From assembly GCA_038206355.1 (NCBI GenBank), contig JBBRAY010000006.1:62001-126000 (forward strand): 64,000 nt of DNA. Reading direction: 5' to 3'. The DNA comes from JAPLDB01 sp038206355 (GTDB lineage: Bacteria > Bacteroidota > Bacteroidia > AKYH767-A > 2013-40CM-41-45). Both the position numbers and the translations under genes were made by a program. Below, piece after piece: positions 16,185 through 23,783 of the stretch (the first letter of the stretch is position 1; each line of letters starts with the position of its first letter). The notes below the pieces were generated by a model, which was not told the origin of the DNA, made no database searches, and saw only the letters and a program-made list of their open reading frames with translations.

Positions 16185-16652
16185 ATGTTTACCTTAACAA
16201 GAACGACCTCTGAAGATACAGCTTTTCGAGAACTCGTAAAGCTCCTCGATGCTGACCTTGCCATTCGAGACGGAAAGGACCATTCTTTTTTTGCGCAGTA
16301 TAATAAACTGGATTCCATTAAGCAGTGTGTCGTTGCAGTCTCTGCAAACGAACCGGTAGCCTGCGGCGCCATCAAAAAATATGATGAAGAAACAATGGAA
16401 GTGAAACGCATGTTTGTGATACCTGAATTCAGAAGAAAAGGTTTTGCCCGTTTGGTTTTGTCGGAAGTTGAAAAATGGGCAAAAGAACTTGGCTATTCTT
16501 ATGCTATTCTTGAAACAGGAAAACGCCAGCCGGAAGCCATCAGTTTGTATCAGTCATGTGGATATGTTGTTATCCCAAATTACGGACAATACGAAAACGT
16601 GGAAACAAGTGTGTGCATGAAAAAGAAATTACCCGGGATTTCAAATAAATAA
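16185..16652 (+). CDS. GNAT family N-acetyltransferase
   Basis: 155 residues, cytoplasmic. It transfers acetyl from acetyl-CoA to an amine of an unidentified substrate. The GNAT core is visible: strand CVVAVSANEPVACGAIKKYD, then EVKRMFVIPEFRRKGFARLVL with the acetyl-CoA-binding R-R-K-G-F-A loop (usual Q/R-x-x-G-x-G/A), helix LSEVEKWAKELGYSYAILE, and the terminal SLYQSCGYVVIPNYGQY, where the Tyr usually acts as general acid. The ending N-Y-G-x-Y is common in Bacteroidota homologues. It stands alone on the plus strand after the acyl-CoA dehydrogenase. The terminator behind it serves the opposite strand. Confidence 0.92.
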   Translation: MFTLTRTTSEDTAFRELVKLLDADLAIRDGKDHSFFAQYNKLDSIKQCVVAVSANEPVACGAIKKYDEETMEVKRMFVIPEFRRKGFARLVLSEVEKWAKELGYSYAILETGKRQPEAISLYQSCGYVVIPNYGQYENVETSVCMKKKLPGISNK

Positions 16653-16687
16653 AAAAGTCCCTGTCAGAATTATATTCCGACAGGAAC
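16651..16687 (-). terminator. Rho-independent terminator (minus strand)
   Basis: GTTCCTGTC and GACAGGGAC (minus strand) form a 9-bp stem with one G-T pair around a 13-nt loop, followed by TTTTTTATTTATTT. It ends transcription of the gene at 16747-17190. The plus side has no T run. Confidence 0.8.
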
Positions 16688-16746
16688 TAACTTAATAAAT
16701 TATAGAAATTCTTTGCAAATAAATTACGCTCGGAAGCGAAGGGCTA

Positions 16747-17190
16747 TTATTTTGATAATGCGGGGTTGGATCTGTAAAGTGCATCTCCATGCCAGTTTTC
16801 AAAATAACCACCCATTTTATCCATAAATGCTTTACGTACCTTTTCATCGGGCCATGCTTTTTTCTCGAGTTCATCATTCAATGCAAAAGCTTTTTCCAAC
16901 GTTTCGTAATTTTTGTACTCTTCAATAACCAGGTAATCCTTATTGTCGGCAGTAAACCAATGTGCCAATTCCCTGTGACTTAAAACAAACTCATTTTTTT
17001 TAACCACATTATTATTATAAATAGCAACCAGTGAGTCACGCTCTTTTAGGGTTCCTTTATCGGGCCATTTAGTTTTTAGGGTTTGAACATTTAATAAAGT
17101 GTAATTTTCCGTTCCCGGCTGTGCAAATGTATTTCCGTACATAAACAGAATACAAATTGCCATCGCCATTGAAATAATAGTTTTTCTCAT
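16747..17190 (-). CDS. Small secreted protein of unknown function
   Basis: 147 residues. A signal peptide (MRKTIISMAMAICILFMYG, cleavage near TFAQ) is followed by a mature domain of about 120 residues. It contains LLNVQTLKTKWPDKGTLKER, SHRELAHWFTADNKDYLVIE and a C-terminal DKMGGYFENWHGDALY. The alternation of strands and amphipathic helices and the V-I-E-E-Y-K-N-Y-E-T-L-E-K-A segment recall ferredoxin-like alpha/beta-barrel domains (NIPSNAP/EthD type), but this is only an impression. No catalytic residues can be named. It shares a leader element and an MRK-type start with the NTF2-like gene at 580-1068, and is followed by its own terminator. Probably periplasmic. Confidence 0.75.
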   Translation of the reverse strand: MRKTIISMAMAICILFMYGNTFAQPGTENYTLLNVQTLKTKWPDKGTLKERDSLVAIYNNNVVKKNEFVLSHRELAHWFTADNKDYLVIEEYKNYETLEKAFALNDELEKKAWPDEKVRKAFMDKMGGYFENWHGDALYRSNPALSK

Positions 17191-17268
17191 GATGGGTTTG
17201 TCGGTGTTTATCGTGCTGACTCCGCACTTTTATATTTGCCTACTCTGATCGGTTTTCGGCGACTCCGT
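17191..17268 (-). promoter_or_regulatory. Leader with element shared with the gene at 580-1068
   Basis: The plus strand at 17237-17260 reads TGCCTACTCTGA, two bases, GGTTTTCGGC, matching 1090-1113 in 22 of 24 positions. Between element and start codon this copy carries an extra segment with a short hairpin (GTGC, GGAGTCA, GCAC on the minus strand), before the shared ATAAACACC(G/A)A. The heptamer CGGAGTC occurs twice (beside the element and in the hairpin). Confidence 0.55.
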
Positions 17269-17407
17269 ATAAATTACTAATGAATAATGTTTTTGTCCGG
17301 ACGGGCAGAAACAACATCCTTTTTTTGAAAAGTCGGGTTTCAAAGAAAAAAGCCTTGAATAAAAGGCGCCTAAACTACACCGCAATATAATAAAAAAATC
17401 AAGGGCA

Positions 17408-18208
17408 ATAAAAATTGTCGAGAATACAAATCGTCAAATCGAAAAAGACTATGTTCTTACATGGATTCTCAACGGAGTTGCTGCTCATGAAATACTATAA
17501 GCAGCACTAGTCTTTAAAGGCGGAACGGTATTAAAGATGTGCTATTTTGAAGATTATCGTTACTCGGAAGATTTGGACTTTACTTTGATTGATGAAAAAC
17601 TTTCACACGATGAATTGAAAAAATTATTGAATGAAGTTTTTGATTGGGTAAAGGAAGAAACAAACATCACGATTCAACACAAGGCCGATGATACACATGT
17701 CGCCAGTGGAAGTTCTTTGTTCTGTGTTGATTTCATTGGCCCATTAGGCGGCAATATCGGAAGCAGAGATATTAAGATTGATATTACTCGTGGCGAAAAA
17801 ATGCAATTCGAACCGGTAGTAAAAGAAATCTTGTCTAATTATTCGGATGCACCGGAATCACCTTTTAAGTTGCAATGTTATCCGCTTGGTGAAGTGTTAA
17901 TCGAGAAAATGGCAGCGTTGATGGGTAGAACAGAATCAAGAGATCTATACGACTTCTGGTATTTAATGGAAGTTGAACAGTTAGTTTTCGATGAACATGT
18001 AATTGAGTACATTGAAAAGGCAAAATATAAAGGACATTCACCAGAAAATTTTTCGACAATCGTCCTAAAAAAAGAAGTAATCTTTAAACGAGATTGGGAA
18101 ACAAAACTGAGACACCAAATTAATGATCTTCCAAAATTTGAAGATGTGATTCGGGAGGTAAAAAGGCAATTGAATATTGTAGATAAAGTATTGCATTCGT
18201 CAAGGTGA
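17408..18208 (+). pseudogene. Broken AbiEii/AbiGii-type nucleotidyltransferase toxin gene
   Basis: The intact part (17537-18208, 223 codons) encodes the C-terminal three quarters of an AbiEii-family protein: CYFEDYRYSEDLDFTL, VDFIGPLGG, DIKIDITRGEK, CYPLGEVLIEKMAALMGR and SRDLYDFWYL. In the same frame directly upstream lies the missing N-terminus: IEKDYVLTWILNGVAAHEIL, then TAA at 17498-17500, then AALVFKGGTVLK. The F-K-G-G-T motif is the start of the nucleotidyltransferase active site. The upstream frame has no ATG; where a start is expected (17408) there is ATA. AbiEii is the toxin of type IV abortive-infection systems. No AbiEi antitoxin is adjacent. The gene therefore seems inactivated by a nonsense codon and perhaps loss of its start. 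A shortened product from ATG 17537 would lack the KGGT motif. Confidence 0.8.
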
Positions 18209-18283
18209 AAGTTCTATATCCGTTTTTATTGGAATTTTGAGACAGACCAATGGGCAATTGTTGTTTCGATATTATTATTTTTT

Positions 18284-18319
18284 TTAAAAAAAACACCTGA
18301 ATGTTCTAAAATTCAGGTG
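18284..18319 (-). terminator. Rho-independent terminator (minus strand)
   Basis: CACCTGAAT (18294-18302) and ATTCAGGTG (18311-18319) form a perfect 9-bp stem with an 8-nt loop. On the minus strand it is followed by eight T. It lies downstream of the minus-strand tRNA and may be its second terminator; the A run in front also allows weak use from the plus strand. Confidence 0.75.
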
Positions 18320-18441
18320 ATTATGAAATTTAATAAGTAGTCCGGGGAGGCGGAATATCTAACTTTTTATTGAGGATTTTTTGAAAATCGTGAATTTAAT
18401 TGAAGATAATGAAGCAGACCCTCCTTCGTCAGATTGCTTCA

Positions 18442-18493
18442 TACCACAAAGCGAAAATCCTGACCAATGGCCAGGATTTTCTGCTTTGTGGTA
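18442..18493 (-). terminator. Long palindrome at the tRNA 3' end, probable terminator
   Basis: TACCACAAAGC (18442-18452) and GCTTTGTGGTA (18483-18493) flank AAAATCCTG (18454-18462) and CAGGATTTT (18472-18480). The result is a nearly perfect 52-nt palindrome whose right end includes the CCA of the tRNA. The inner stem followed by TTTT on the minus strand is a normal tRNA terminator; the outer arm is unusual. Confidence 0.7.
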
Positions 18494-18565
18494 GCGAGAG
18501 GGAGAATCGAACTCCCCACCTCAGGGTTATGAATCCTGCGCTCTAACCACCTGAGCTACCTCGCC
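18489..18565 (-). tRNA. tRNA-Met (CAT anticodon)
   Basis: 77 nt including an encoded CCA end. Acceptor stem GGCGAGG pairs with TCTCGCT (two G-T pairs), D-stem GCTC/GAGC, anticodon stem-loop CAGGA-TTCATAA-CCCTG with anticodon CAT, T-stem GGGAG/CTCCC with TTCGATT loop. The 31-39 position is an A-C mismatch. The elongator-Met type is preferred; a lysidine-modified tRNA-Ile2, which has the same anticodon, cannot be excluded. Confidence 0.92.
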
Positions 18566-18642
18566 ATTTGTGGTAATTTTTTTGGGGCTGCAAATATACA
18601 CGCTTCGATGAATCGGCAAAGGGGTTTTATTGTCTCTTTTCA

Positions 18643-18650
18643 TATCTTTG
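18643..18650 (+). promoter_or_regulatory. Promoter -7 box
   Basis: TATCTTTG matches the Bacteroidota -7 consensus TAnnTTTG and ends 7 nt before the ATG at 18658. Transcription would then start at or very near the start codon, giving a leaderless or nearly leaderless mRNA. Confidence 0.5.
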
Positions 18651-18657
18651 TGACTTA

Positions 18658-19062
18658 ATGAGAAAAGGCTTGTTTAAATTTATTTCGTTTTTCCTTACCG
18701 CCGCTACTTTATTCGCGTCAACCGGAGTGGTTATCGCTTCTCATATTTGTTCATCAGCGCAAAAGCAGGAAGTTTCCCTTTTCGAAAATGATGGATGCTG
18801 CGGTAAAAAGGGAAAGCATTGTGAGCCTGTTCCTGTCTCATCAGGAATAAAGAAAAACTGCTGCCAACTTTCTGTAACATACCACAAAATTGAAATAAAC
18901 TCCATTCAGCATTCTGTATCAGTTGATCAGAATGCCATGGCACAATCTGTTTCATTTGTTTTTCAAAACACCCTTTCTGAAATCATCGCAGAAGTACAAT
19001 ATCCTGATTGTAAAATACGGGGTAAGGATTTCCTGCTCTTCATCCACCTGTTATTGATCTGA
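18658..19062 (+). CDS. HYC_CC_PP-like cysteine-rich exported protein
   Basis: 134 residues. A Sec signal peptide (FKFISFFLTAATLFASTGVVIA) is followed by SHICSS, then DGCCGKKGKHCEPV and KKNCCQLSVTYHKIEI. Clustered Cys and His in this order (H-x-C, CC, C, CC) are the mark of the HYC_CC_PP group found in Bacteroidota beside TonB-dependent receptors and heavy-metal genes. The usual proline-pair near the end is not seen; the C-terminus is hydrophobic (LLFIHLLLI). A metal-binding role outside the cytoplasm is plausible. It lies 66 nt upstream of a TonB-dependent receptor gene and in front of an HMA-domain gene, all on one strand, so the three are probably an operon handling copper or a similar soft metal. 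The metal is not known. Confidence 0.75.
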   Translation: MRKGLFKFISFFLTAATLFASTGVVIASHICSSAQKQEVSLFENDGCCGKKGKHCEPVPVSSGIKKNCCQLSVTYHKIEINSIQHSVSVDQNAMAQSVSFVFQNTLSEIIAEVQYPDCKIRGKDFLLFIHLLLI

Positions 19063-19128
19063 AAACATTTTTCTTGCAGTGCAAAACTGCCGGTGTTTTT
19101 TATTTTTTTTATCTAATTCAGATCAATC

Positions 19129-21354
19129 ATGTTTAATAAAATAGTTCGAATTGCTGTTGCATTTTTTTGCACCGGCATAATTACGCAACAGGCATCGGCC
19201 CAGTCATTAACCGGAAAAGTAGTGGAGTGGGATGAATCCATTAAAATGGAAATGCCATTGGCCGGCGCGAATGTGTACTGGCTGCATACCACAACGGGCG
19301 TGAATTCTGATGCCAATGGGAATTTTTCGTTGCCACCCGACGAAGATAGCCGGCAACTGGTTATCAGTTTTGTCGGATATCAGAATGATACCATTCAGAT
19401 CAAAGACAACTCGTACCTCAAAGTATTGCTGAAGAAATCAGTTGACTTAAAAGAGGTGAATGTGCAGGCCAGAAACGGTACCACATCCATCTCCTTACTG
19501 AATCCGTTGAATATTGAAACACTGAATGAAGGTGAAATACTTAAAGCAGCCTGTTGCAATCTTTCAGAAGCATTTGAAACAAATCCATCAATCAACGTCT
19601 CCTATAAAGATGCGGTGACAGGTGCAAAGGAAATTCAGCTCCTCGGATTGAGCGGAATATATTCCCAGCTTTTAACAGAAAATATTCCAAATATGAGAGG
19701 CATTGCCGGTATCTATGGCCTCACTTTCATTCCCGGTCCGTGGATGGAAAGTATTCAGATCACCAAAGGTTCCGGAAGCGTGGCTAACGGTTTTGAATCC
19801 ACCACAGGACAAATAAATATTGAATTTAAGAAACCGGAAGAGAAAAAGACGCCGCGCTTTTACCTCAACCTTTTCGGGGAAGTAAATACCAATTCTGAAA
19901 TCAATACTTTCTATAAGCATAAGTTCAACAACAAGTGGAGTTCCATCCTCATGGCTCACGGAAATTATATGAACTGGACGGTAGACAGGAACAATGACGG
20001 TTTTTACGACATTCCCAACACCAGTCAGATTAATCTTTACAATCGCTGGAATTACCACAGTGGAAGAAGAACTGAAAGTCAATTTGGTATTAAATATACA
20101 CTGGACGAGAGGCATGGCGGGCAGATTCATCCGGAGAATGACAATGACCCGACAAAATATTATATCAGCGACATCACCAATAAACGCGCTGAAGCATTCG
20201 GTAAATTCGGAATCGTATTTCCGAAAAAGCCTTATCAAAGCATCGGCAATATTGTTCAGGTTACATGGCATGATCTCGGTTCTTCCATCGGCCTTAAAAA
20301 TTATAACGCCATACAGAAAACAGATTATTACCAGAGTATTTTTCAAAGTATCATCGGCAGCACAAGCCACCAGTATAAAGTTGGAATCGGATATCAGTAT
20401 GATTTGCTGAATGAGGAATACAATCTGATGCGATCTTCAATGGAGCAACAGGTTCCCGGAGCATTCGGAGAATACACGTACTCTTACCTCGAAAAATTTA
20501 AAATCGTTGCCGGTTTTCGTGGCGATTATCACAATGAATACGGATGGATATTTACTCCCCGACTGCATGGTAAATTTAATTTTACTGACGATTTAATTCT
20601 GAGGTGGAGTGGAGGAAGGAGCTACAGGGTGCCCTATGCCATTGCAGATAATATTTCTGTACTTGCCAATTCAAAACAACTTTTGTTTGATGAAAAGATA
20701 AAACCGGAGGAAGCCTGGAATTATGGAGTTAATCTTACGCAACGATACAGACTGGCTGCTCAGGAAGGTACTGTAAGTATTGATTTCTACAGGACTGATT
20801 TTCTCAACCAGTTGATTGCAGACCAATATACTGATCCATCTATTATTCATTTCTATAACCTCCGGGGAAAATCCTCGGCCACAAGTTTTCAGGCCATGGT
20901 TAACCAGGAATTGTGGGAGCATTTAAACATCAGGGTCGCATATAAACGGGATGATGTGGTGGCAACTTATAACGGTATTGAGGAAGAAAAGCCACTCGTT
21001 GCACGCGACCGGGCACTTTTAAACATCGGATATGAAACAAAGAACCAACATTGGCGTTTTGATTATACGGTGGTTTGGGAAGGGAAAAAACGACTGGTCA
21101 ATTCTATTGCAGATGATCAGTACGGAAAACTACCCGATTATTCACCGGATTTCTATTTCATGAATGCTCAGATTACAAAAGTTTTTAAACGGTTTGAGTT
21201 GTACGGTGGCTCTGAAAATTTGCTCGACTTCAGACAGGAGCATCCCATCATCAATGCTGGCAAACCTTTCAGCAATGAATTCGATGCCACACAGATATGG
21301 GGCCCGGTGGAAGGAAGAAGAATTTATTTCGGACTTAGATTTAGTATCAGTTAA
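19129..21354 (+). CDS. TonB-dependent receptor, probably metal-related
   Basis: 741 residues. An outer-membrane importer driven by the TonB-ExbBD energy system. After the signal peptide (ending ASAQ) comes a carboxypeptidase-regulatory-like domain (LAGANVYWLHTTTGVNSDANG, LVISFVGYQNDTI) near residues 25-105. The plug follows (about 120-235) with LNIETLNEGEILKAACCNLSEAFETNPSINV and IQITKGSGSVANGFESTTGQINIEFK. The rest is a beta-barrel with a typical terminal aromatic strand (RRIYFGLRFSIS). The AACCNLSE-type cysteine pair in the plug is characteristic of receptors linked to HYC_CC_PP proteins and differs from sugar SusC receptors; there is no SusD partner. Neighbours on both sides have metal-binding cysteines, so the ligand may be a metal or metal complex. 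The substrate is inferred. Confidence 0.92.
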   Translation: MFNKIVRIAVAFFCTGIITQQASAQSLTGKVVEWDESIKMEMPLAGANVYWLHTTTGVNSDANGNFSLPPDEDSRQLVISFVGYQNDTIQIKDNSYLKVLLKKSVDLKEVNVQARNGTTSISLLNPLNIETLNEGEILKAACCNLSEAFETNPSINVSYKDAVTGAKEIQLLGLSGIYSQLLTENIPNMRGIAGIYGLTFIPGPWMESIQITKGSGSVANGFESTTGQINIEFKKPEEKKTPRFYLNLFGEVNTNSEINTFYKHKFNNKWSSILMAHGNYMNWTVDRNNDGFYDIPNTSQINLYNRWNYHSGRRTESQFGIKYTLDERHGGQIHPENDNDPTKYYISDITNKRAEAFGKFGIVFPKKPYQSIGNIVQVTWHDLGSSIGLKNYNAIQKTDYYQSIFQSIIGSTSHQYKVGIGYQYDLLNEEYNLMRSSMEQQVPGAFGEYTYSYLEKFKIVAGFRGDYHNEYGWIFTPRLHGKFNFTDDLILRWSGGRSYRVPYAIADNISVLANSKQLLFDEKIKPEEAWNYGVNLTQRYRLAAQEGTVSIDFYRTDFLNQLIADQYTDPSIIHFYNLRGKSSATSFQAMVNQELWEHLNIRVAYKRDDVVATYNGIEEEKPLVARDRALLNIGYETKNQHWRFDYTVVWEGKKRLVNSIADDQYGKLPDYSPDFYFMNAQITKVFKRFELYGGSENLLDFRQEHPIINAGKPFSNEFDATQIWGPVEGRRIYFGLRFSIS

Positions 21355-21377
21355 AAAAATTAAACAGAAAAAATATC

Positions 21378-21710
21378 ATGATGAAAAATGGAATAATGTT
21401 AATACTCGCACTGGCATTTTCTTCAATTGGATACGCGCAGACCGATACGGTAAAAATTAAAACTACGGCTATCTGTGATGATTGCAAGCAGCGTATTGAA
21501 CACGACCTCTCCTTTGAGAAAGGCGTGAAGTCGAATGTATTGAACCTGGATACCAAAGAGGTGACGGTGGTATATAATTCGAAAAAAACCGATCCCGATA
21601 AAATTCGCCTGGCAATTACAAAAATCGGATATGATGCCGATTCATTGAAAGCACAAGTCAAAGCTTTTAACAAATTGCCTCAGTGTTGTCGCATGCCTGA
21701 TCTTCATTGA
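21378..21710 (+). CDS. Exported heavy-metal-associated (HMA) domain protein
   Basis: 110 residues. A signal peptide (MMKNGIMLILALAFSSIGYAQ) precedes one HMA fold: strand DTVKIKTTAICDDCKQRIEHDL with the metal-binding Cys33-x-x-Cys36, helix, strand VLNLDTKEVTVVYNS, then helix DKIRLAITKIGYDADSLKA. The C-terminus adds a CC pair (LPQCCRMPDLH). Normal CopZ-like chaperones are cytoplasmic, but this one is exported, as in Bacteroidota metal loci. It may capture copper or a similar ion in the periplasm, passing it from or to the TonB-dependent receptor encoded 23 nt upstream. ATG at 21378 is taken; the second ATG at 21381 is equally possible. Confidence 0.88.
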   Translation: MMKNGIMLILALAFSSIGYAQTDTVKIKTTAICDDCKQRIEHDLSFEKGVKSNVLNLDTKEVTVVYNSKKTDPDKIRLAITKIGYDADSLKAQVKAFNKLPQCCRMPDLH

Positions 21711-21776
21711 AGTTTTCAATTATTTAAAGAGACGATGACTTCATTTGCCGTGAGGATTTTGTCAAAGCGGAGCCAT

Positions 21777-23411
21777 TCATTCTCCGTAAACCTTCTCTCC
21801 GTTTACATACGTCGAAATAACTTTTACGCCGGGAATTTTACTGCCCTCTATTTTTAGGATGTCCTTGTCGAGGATTACAAAGTCTGCAAATTTTCCTTCA
21901 ACAATACTCCCTTTTTCATCCTCTTCGAAGTTGGCGTATGCAGCCCAAATCGTCATTGCGCGCAGCGCATCTTTTTTCTTGATGTTATTTTCCGGCTGAA
22001 AACCATTTTCCGGAAATCCTTTTAAGTCCTTTCGTTCAGTCGCTGCATAATAGGTATAGAGTGGGTTTATACTTTCAACAGGAAAATCGGTTCCGAAGAC
22101 AATTCTGTTGTCTGAATTCTCAAACAAGTCGTCATACGCATATGCGGTTTTAACCCTCTCAGTACCGAGACGGTCGGCGGCCCAGTACATATCACTCGTA
22201 GCATGTGTGGGTTGCACAGATGGAATGATGCTGAATTTACTGAAGCTATTCAAATCCTTTTTGTCTACCACCTGACAGTGCTCTATCCTCCAGCGCCTGT
22301 TATTTTCTGTTCCGAGATGCTCTCCGTATATTTTTATCATTGCATGTATTGCCGAATCTCCGATTGCATGCGTACAAACCTGAAATCCTGCTTCGTGCGC
22401 TTCATCACAGATTTTGTTGAAAAATTTATTTTCATGTAGCATAAATCCAAAATGACCCGGCATGTCACTATATGGTTTTGAAAGGCAGGCTCCGCGTGAA
22501 CCCAAAGCGCCATCAGCGTACATCTTTACACTTCTTACATTTAACCGGTCAGTTTTATAAGGTCCATGACCAAAAAAATATTTCAGCGTTCGCTCGTCAT
22601 CTGCAATCATGGCGTAGATGCGCATTTTCAGTATGCCTGCTTTCTGCAGACTATCAATGAGCTGAATGGTGTCTCTTCCAAGTCCTGCATCATCAACGGT
22701 AGTGAGGCCTACGGCAAAGCAATTTTTCTGTGCATCAAGTAATGCCTGTGCGCGTTGTTCCACAGAAAATTCAGGAATTACATTCTTGACGATGTCAACG
22801 GCATTGTCAATCAACAGTCCGGTGAGTTGTCCATCCATTTGAAGTATTTCTCCGCCAGTAATTTTTGTATCAGCAGTTATTTTTGCGCGGTTCAATGCCT
22901 CTGTATTACATAGCACTGCATGACCATCAATACGCATGAGGTAAACAGGCGTCTTTGGAAATAGTGAATCCAGCTTTTCCCGGGTTGGATACTCCTTCAC
23001 TTCCCAGTCGTTCTGGTCCCACCCACGTCCGAGCAGCCATTCAAATTTATTGGTTGAGGCAAACTCATTCAACCTGGTGATGACTTCGTCAAATGAAGTA
23101 GTGCCGTATAAATCACATTTCAGCATGTCAATCCCGTAACCATAAAAATGACAATGTCCGTCAATAAATCCAGGGTATACAGGTTTTCCTTTCAGGTCAA
23201 TTTTTTCAATGGCATCATAATCGTCAAGGATATCCTGCGTGCTGCCGATAGATTTTATAATTCCGTTTTTTACCGCAACAGCTTCCGCAACAGTGAATGA
23301 TTCATCAACAGTATAAATGATTCCGTTGTATAGAATCAAATCTGCATTTCTTTTGTGTGAACACGACGTAAAAAACAACAGGATTACAACAGCATATATA
23401 ATTTTATTCAT
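21777..23411 (-). CDS. Amidohydrolase family lipoprotein (YtcJ-like)
   Basis: 544 residues. A lipoprotein signal (MNKIIYAVVILLFFTSCSHK, lipobox FTSC) is followed by an amidohydrolase of the YtcJ/N-substituted formamide deformylase subgroup: ADLILYNGIIYTVDES and AVAVKNG at the start, GFIDGHCHFYGYG with the H-x-H metal motif near residue 85, GWDQNDW, CTHAIGDSAIHAMI (metal His), RIEHCQVVD, and FGTDFPVESINPLYTYYAA with the metal-site Asp. The closing module is GSIVEGKFADFVILDKDILK. These enzymes hydrolyse amide or related bonds with one or two metal ions; substrates are rarely known. The lipid anchor places it outside the cytoplasm. It is alone on the minus strand, convergent with the HMA gene. 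Confidence 0.92.
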   Translation of the reverse strand: MNKIIYAVVILLFFTSCSHKRNADLILYNGIIYTVDESFTVAEAVAVKNGIIKSIGSTQDILDDYDAIEKIDLKGKPVYPGFIDGHCHFYGYGIDMLKCDLYGTTSFDEVITRLNEFASTNKFEWLLGRGWDQNDWEVKEYPTREKLDSLFPKTPVYLMRIDGHAVLCNTEALNRAKITADTKITGGEILQMDGQLTGLLIDNAVDIVKNVIPEFSVEQRAQALLDAQKNCFAVGLTTVDDAGLGRDTIQLIDSLQKAGILKMRIYAMIADDERTLKYFFGHGPYKTDRLNVRSVKMYADGALGSRGACLSKPYSDMPGHFGFMLHENKFFNKICDEAHEAGFQVCTHAIGDSAIHAMIKIYGEHLGTENNRRWRIEHCQVVDKKDLNSFSKFSIIPSVQPTHATSDMYWAADRLGTERVKTAYAYDDLFENSDNRIVFGTDFPVESINPLYTYYAATERKDLKGFPENGFQPENNIKKKDALRAMTIWAAYANFEEDEKGSIVEGKFADFVILDKDILKIEGSKIPGVKVISTYVNGEKVYGE

Positions 23412-23783
23412 TTTATTTTTTTTTGACTGATTTCCTATTTTATCTTTTGCTGATTATTTTACTATTACGTGAAACAAACACATCAGGACTTACTTAATTG
23501 AATACTTCATCTCGCCAATGATTCGCAGACGCGATTTTATGATTGAATTAAATTTTTTAGTTTCTATAATTTTGGCAAGATATGCCTTTTCATTTTTGGT
23601 TTTTGACCGTGCATCCGTGGCAAGTTGTTTTTTGTGTTTTACATACCTCGACTTAAATCACATTCGCAAAGTGGTTCATTCATTTTTGATATTTTAAATT
23701 AATTTTCATTGGACTATCTTCGTACGCAAAGAAAGTGAAAAGATAATTGTAAATTTTATTAACTGTTTAGTTTAAATACTGAC
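23412..23783. other. Divergent intergenic region with one CTGCGGC-type repeat copy
   Basis: 372 nt between divergent genes. A degenerate word repeat copy lies at about 23590-23636 (GCATCCGTGGCAAGTTG plus a T-rich tail). TATCTTCG at 23715-23722, preceded by AT-rich DNA, resembles the -7 box for the gene at 23784. No gene is seen. Confidence 0.45.

Noticed and set aside
17537..18208. Intact AbiEii toxin gene from ATG 17537
   Set aside because: The F-K-G-G-T active-site start and the N-terminal helix lie upstream in the same frame behind a TAA, so the gene is better read as broken.
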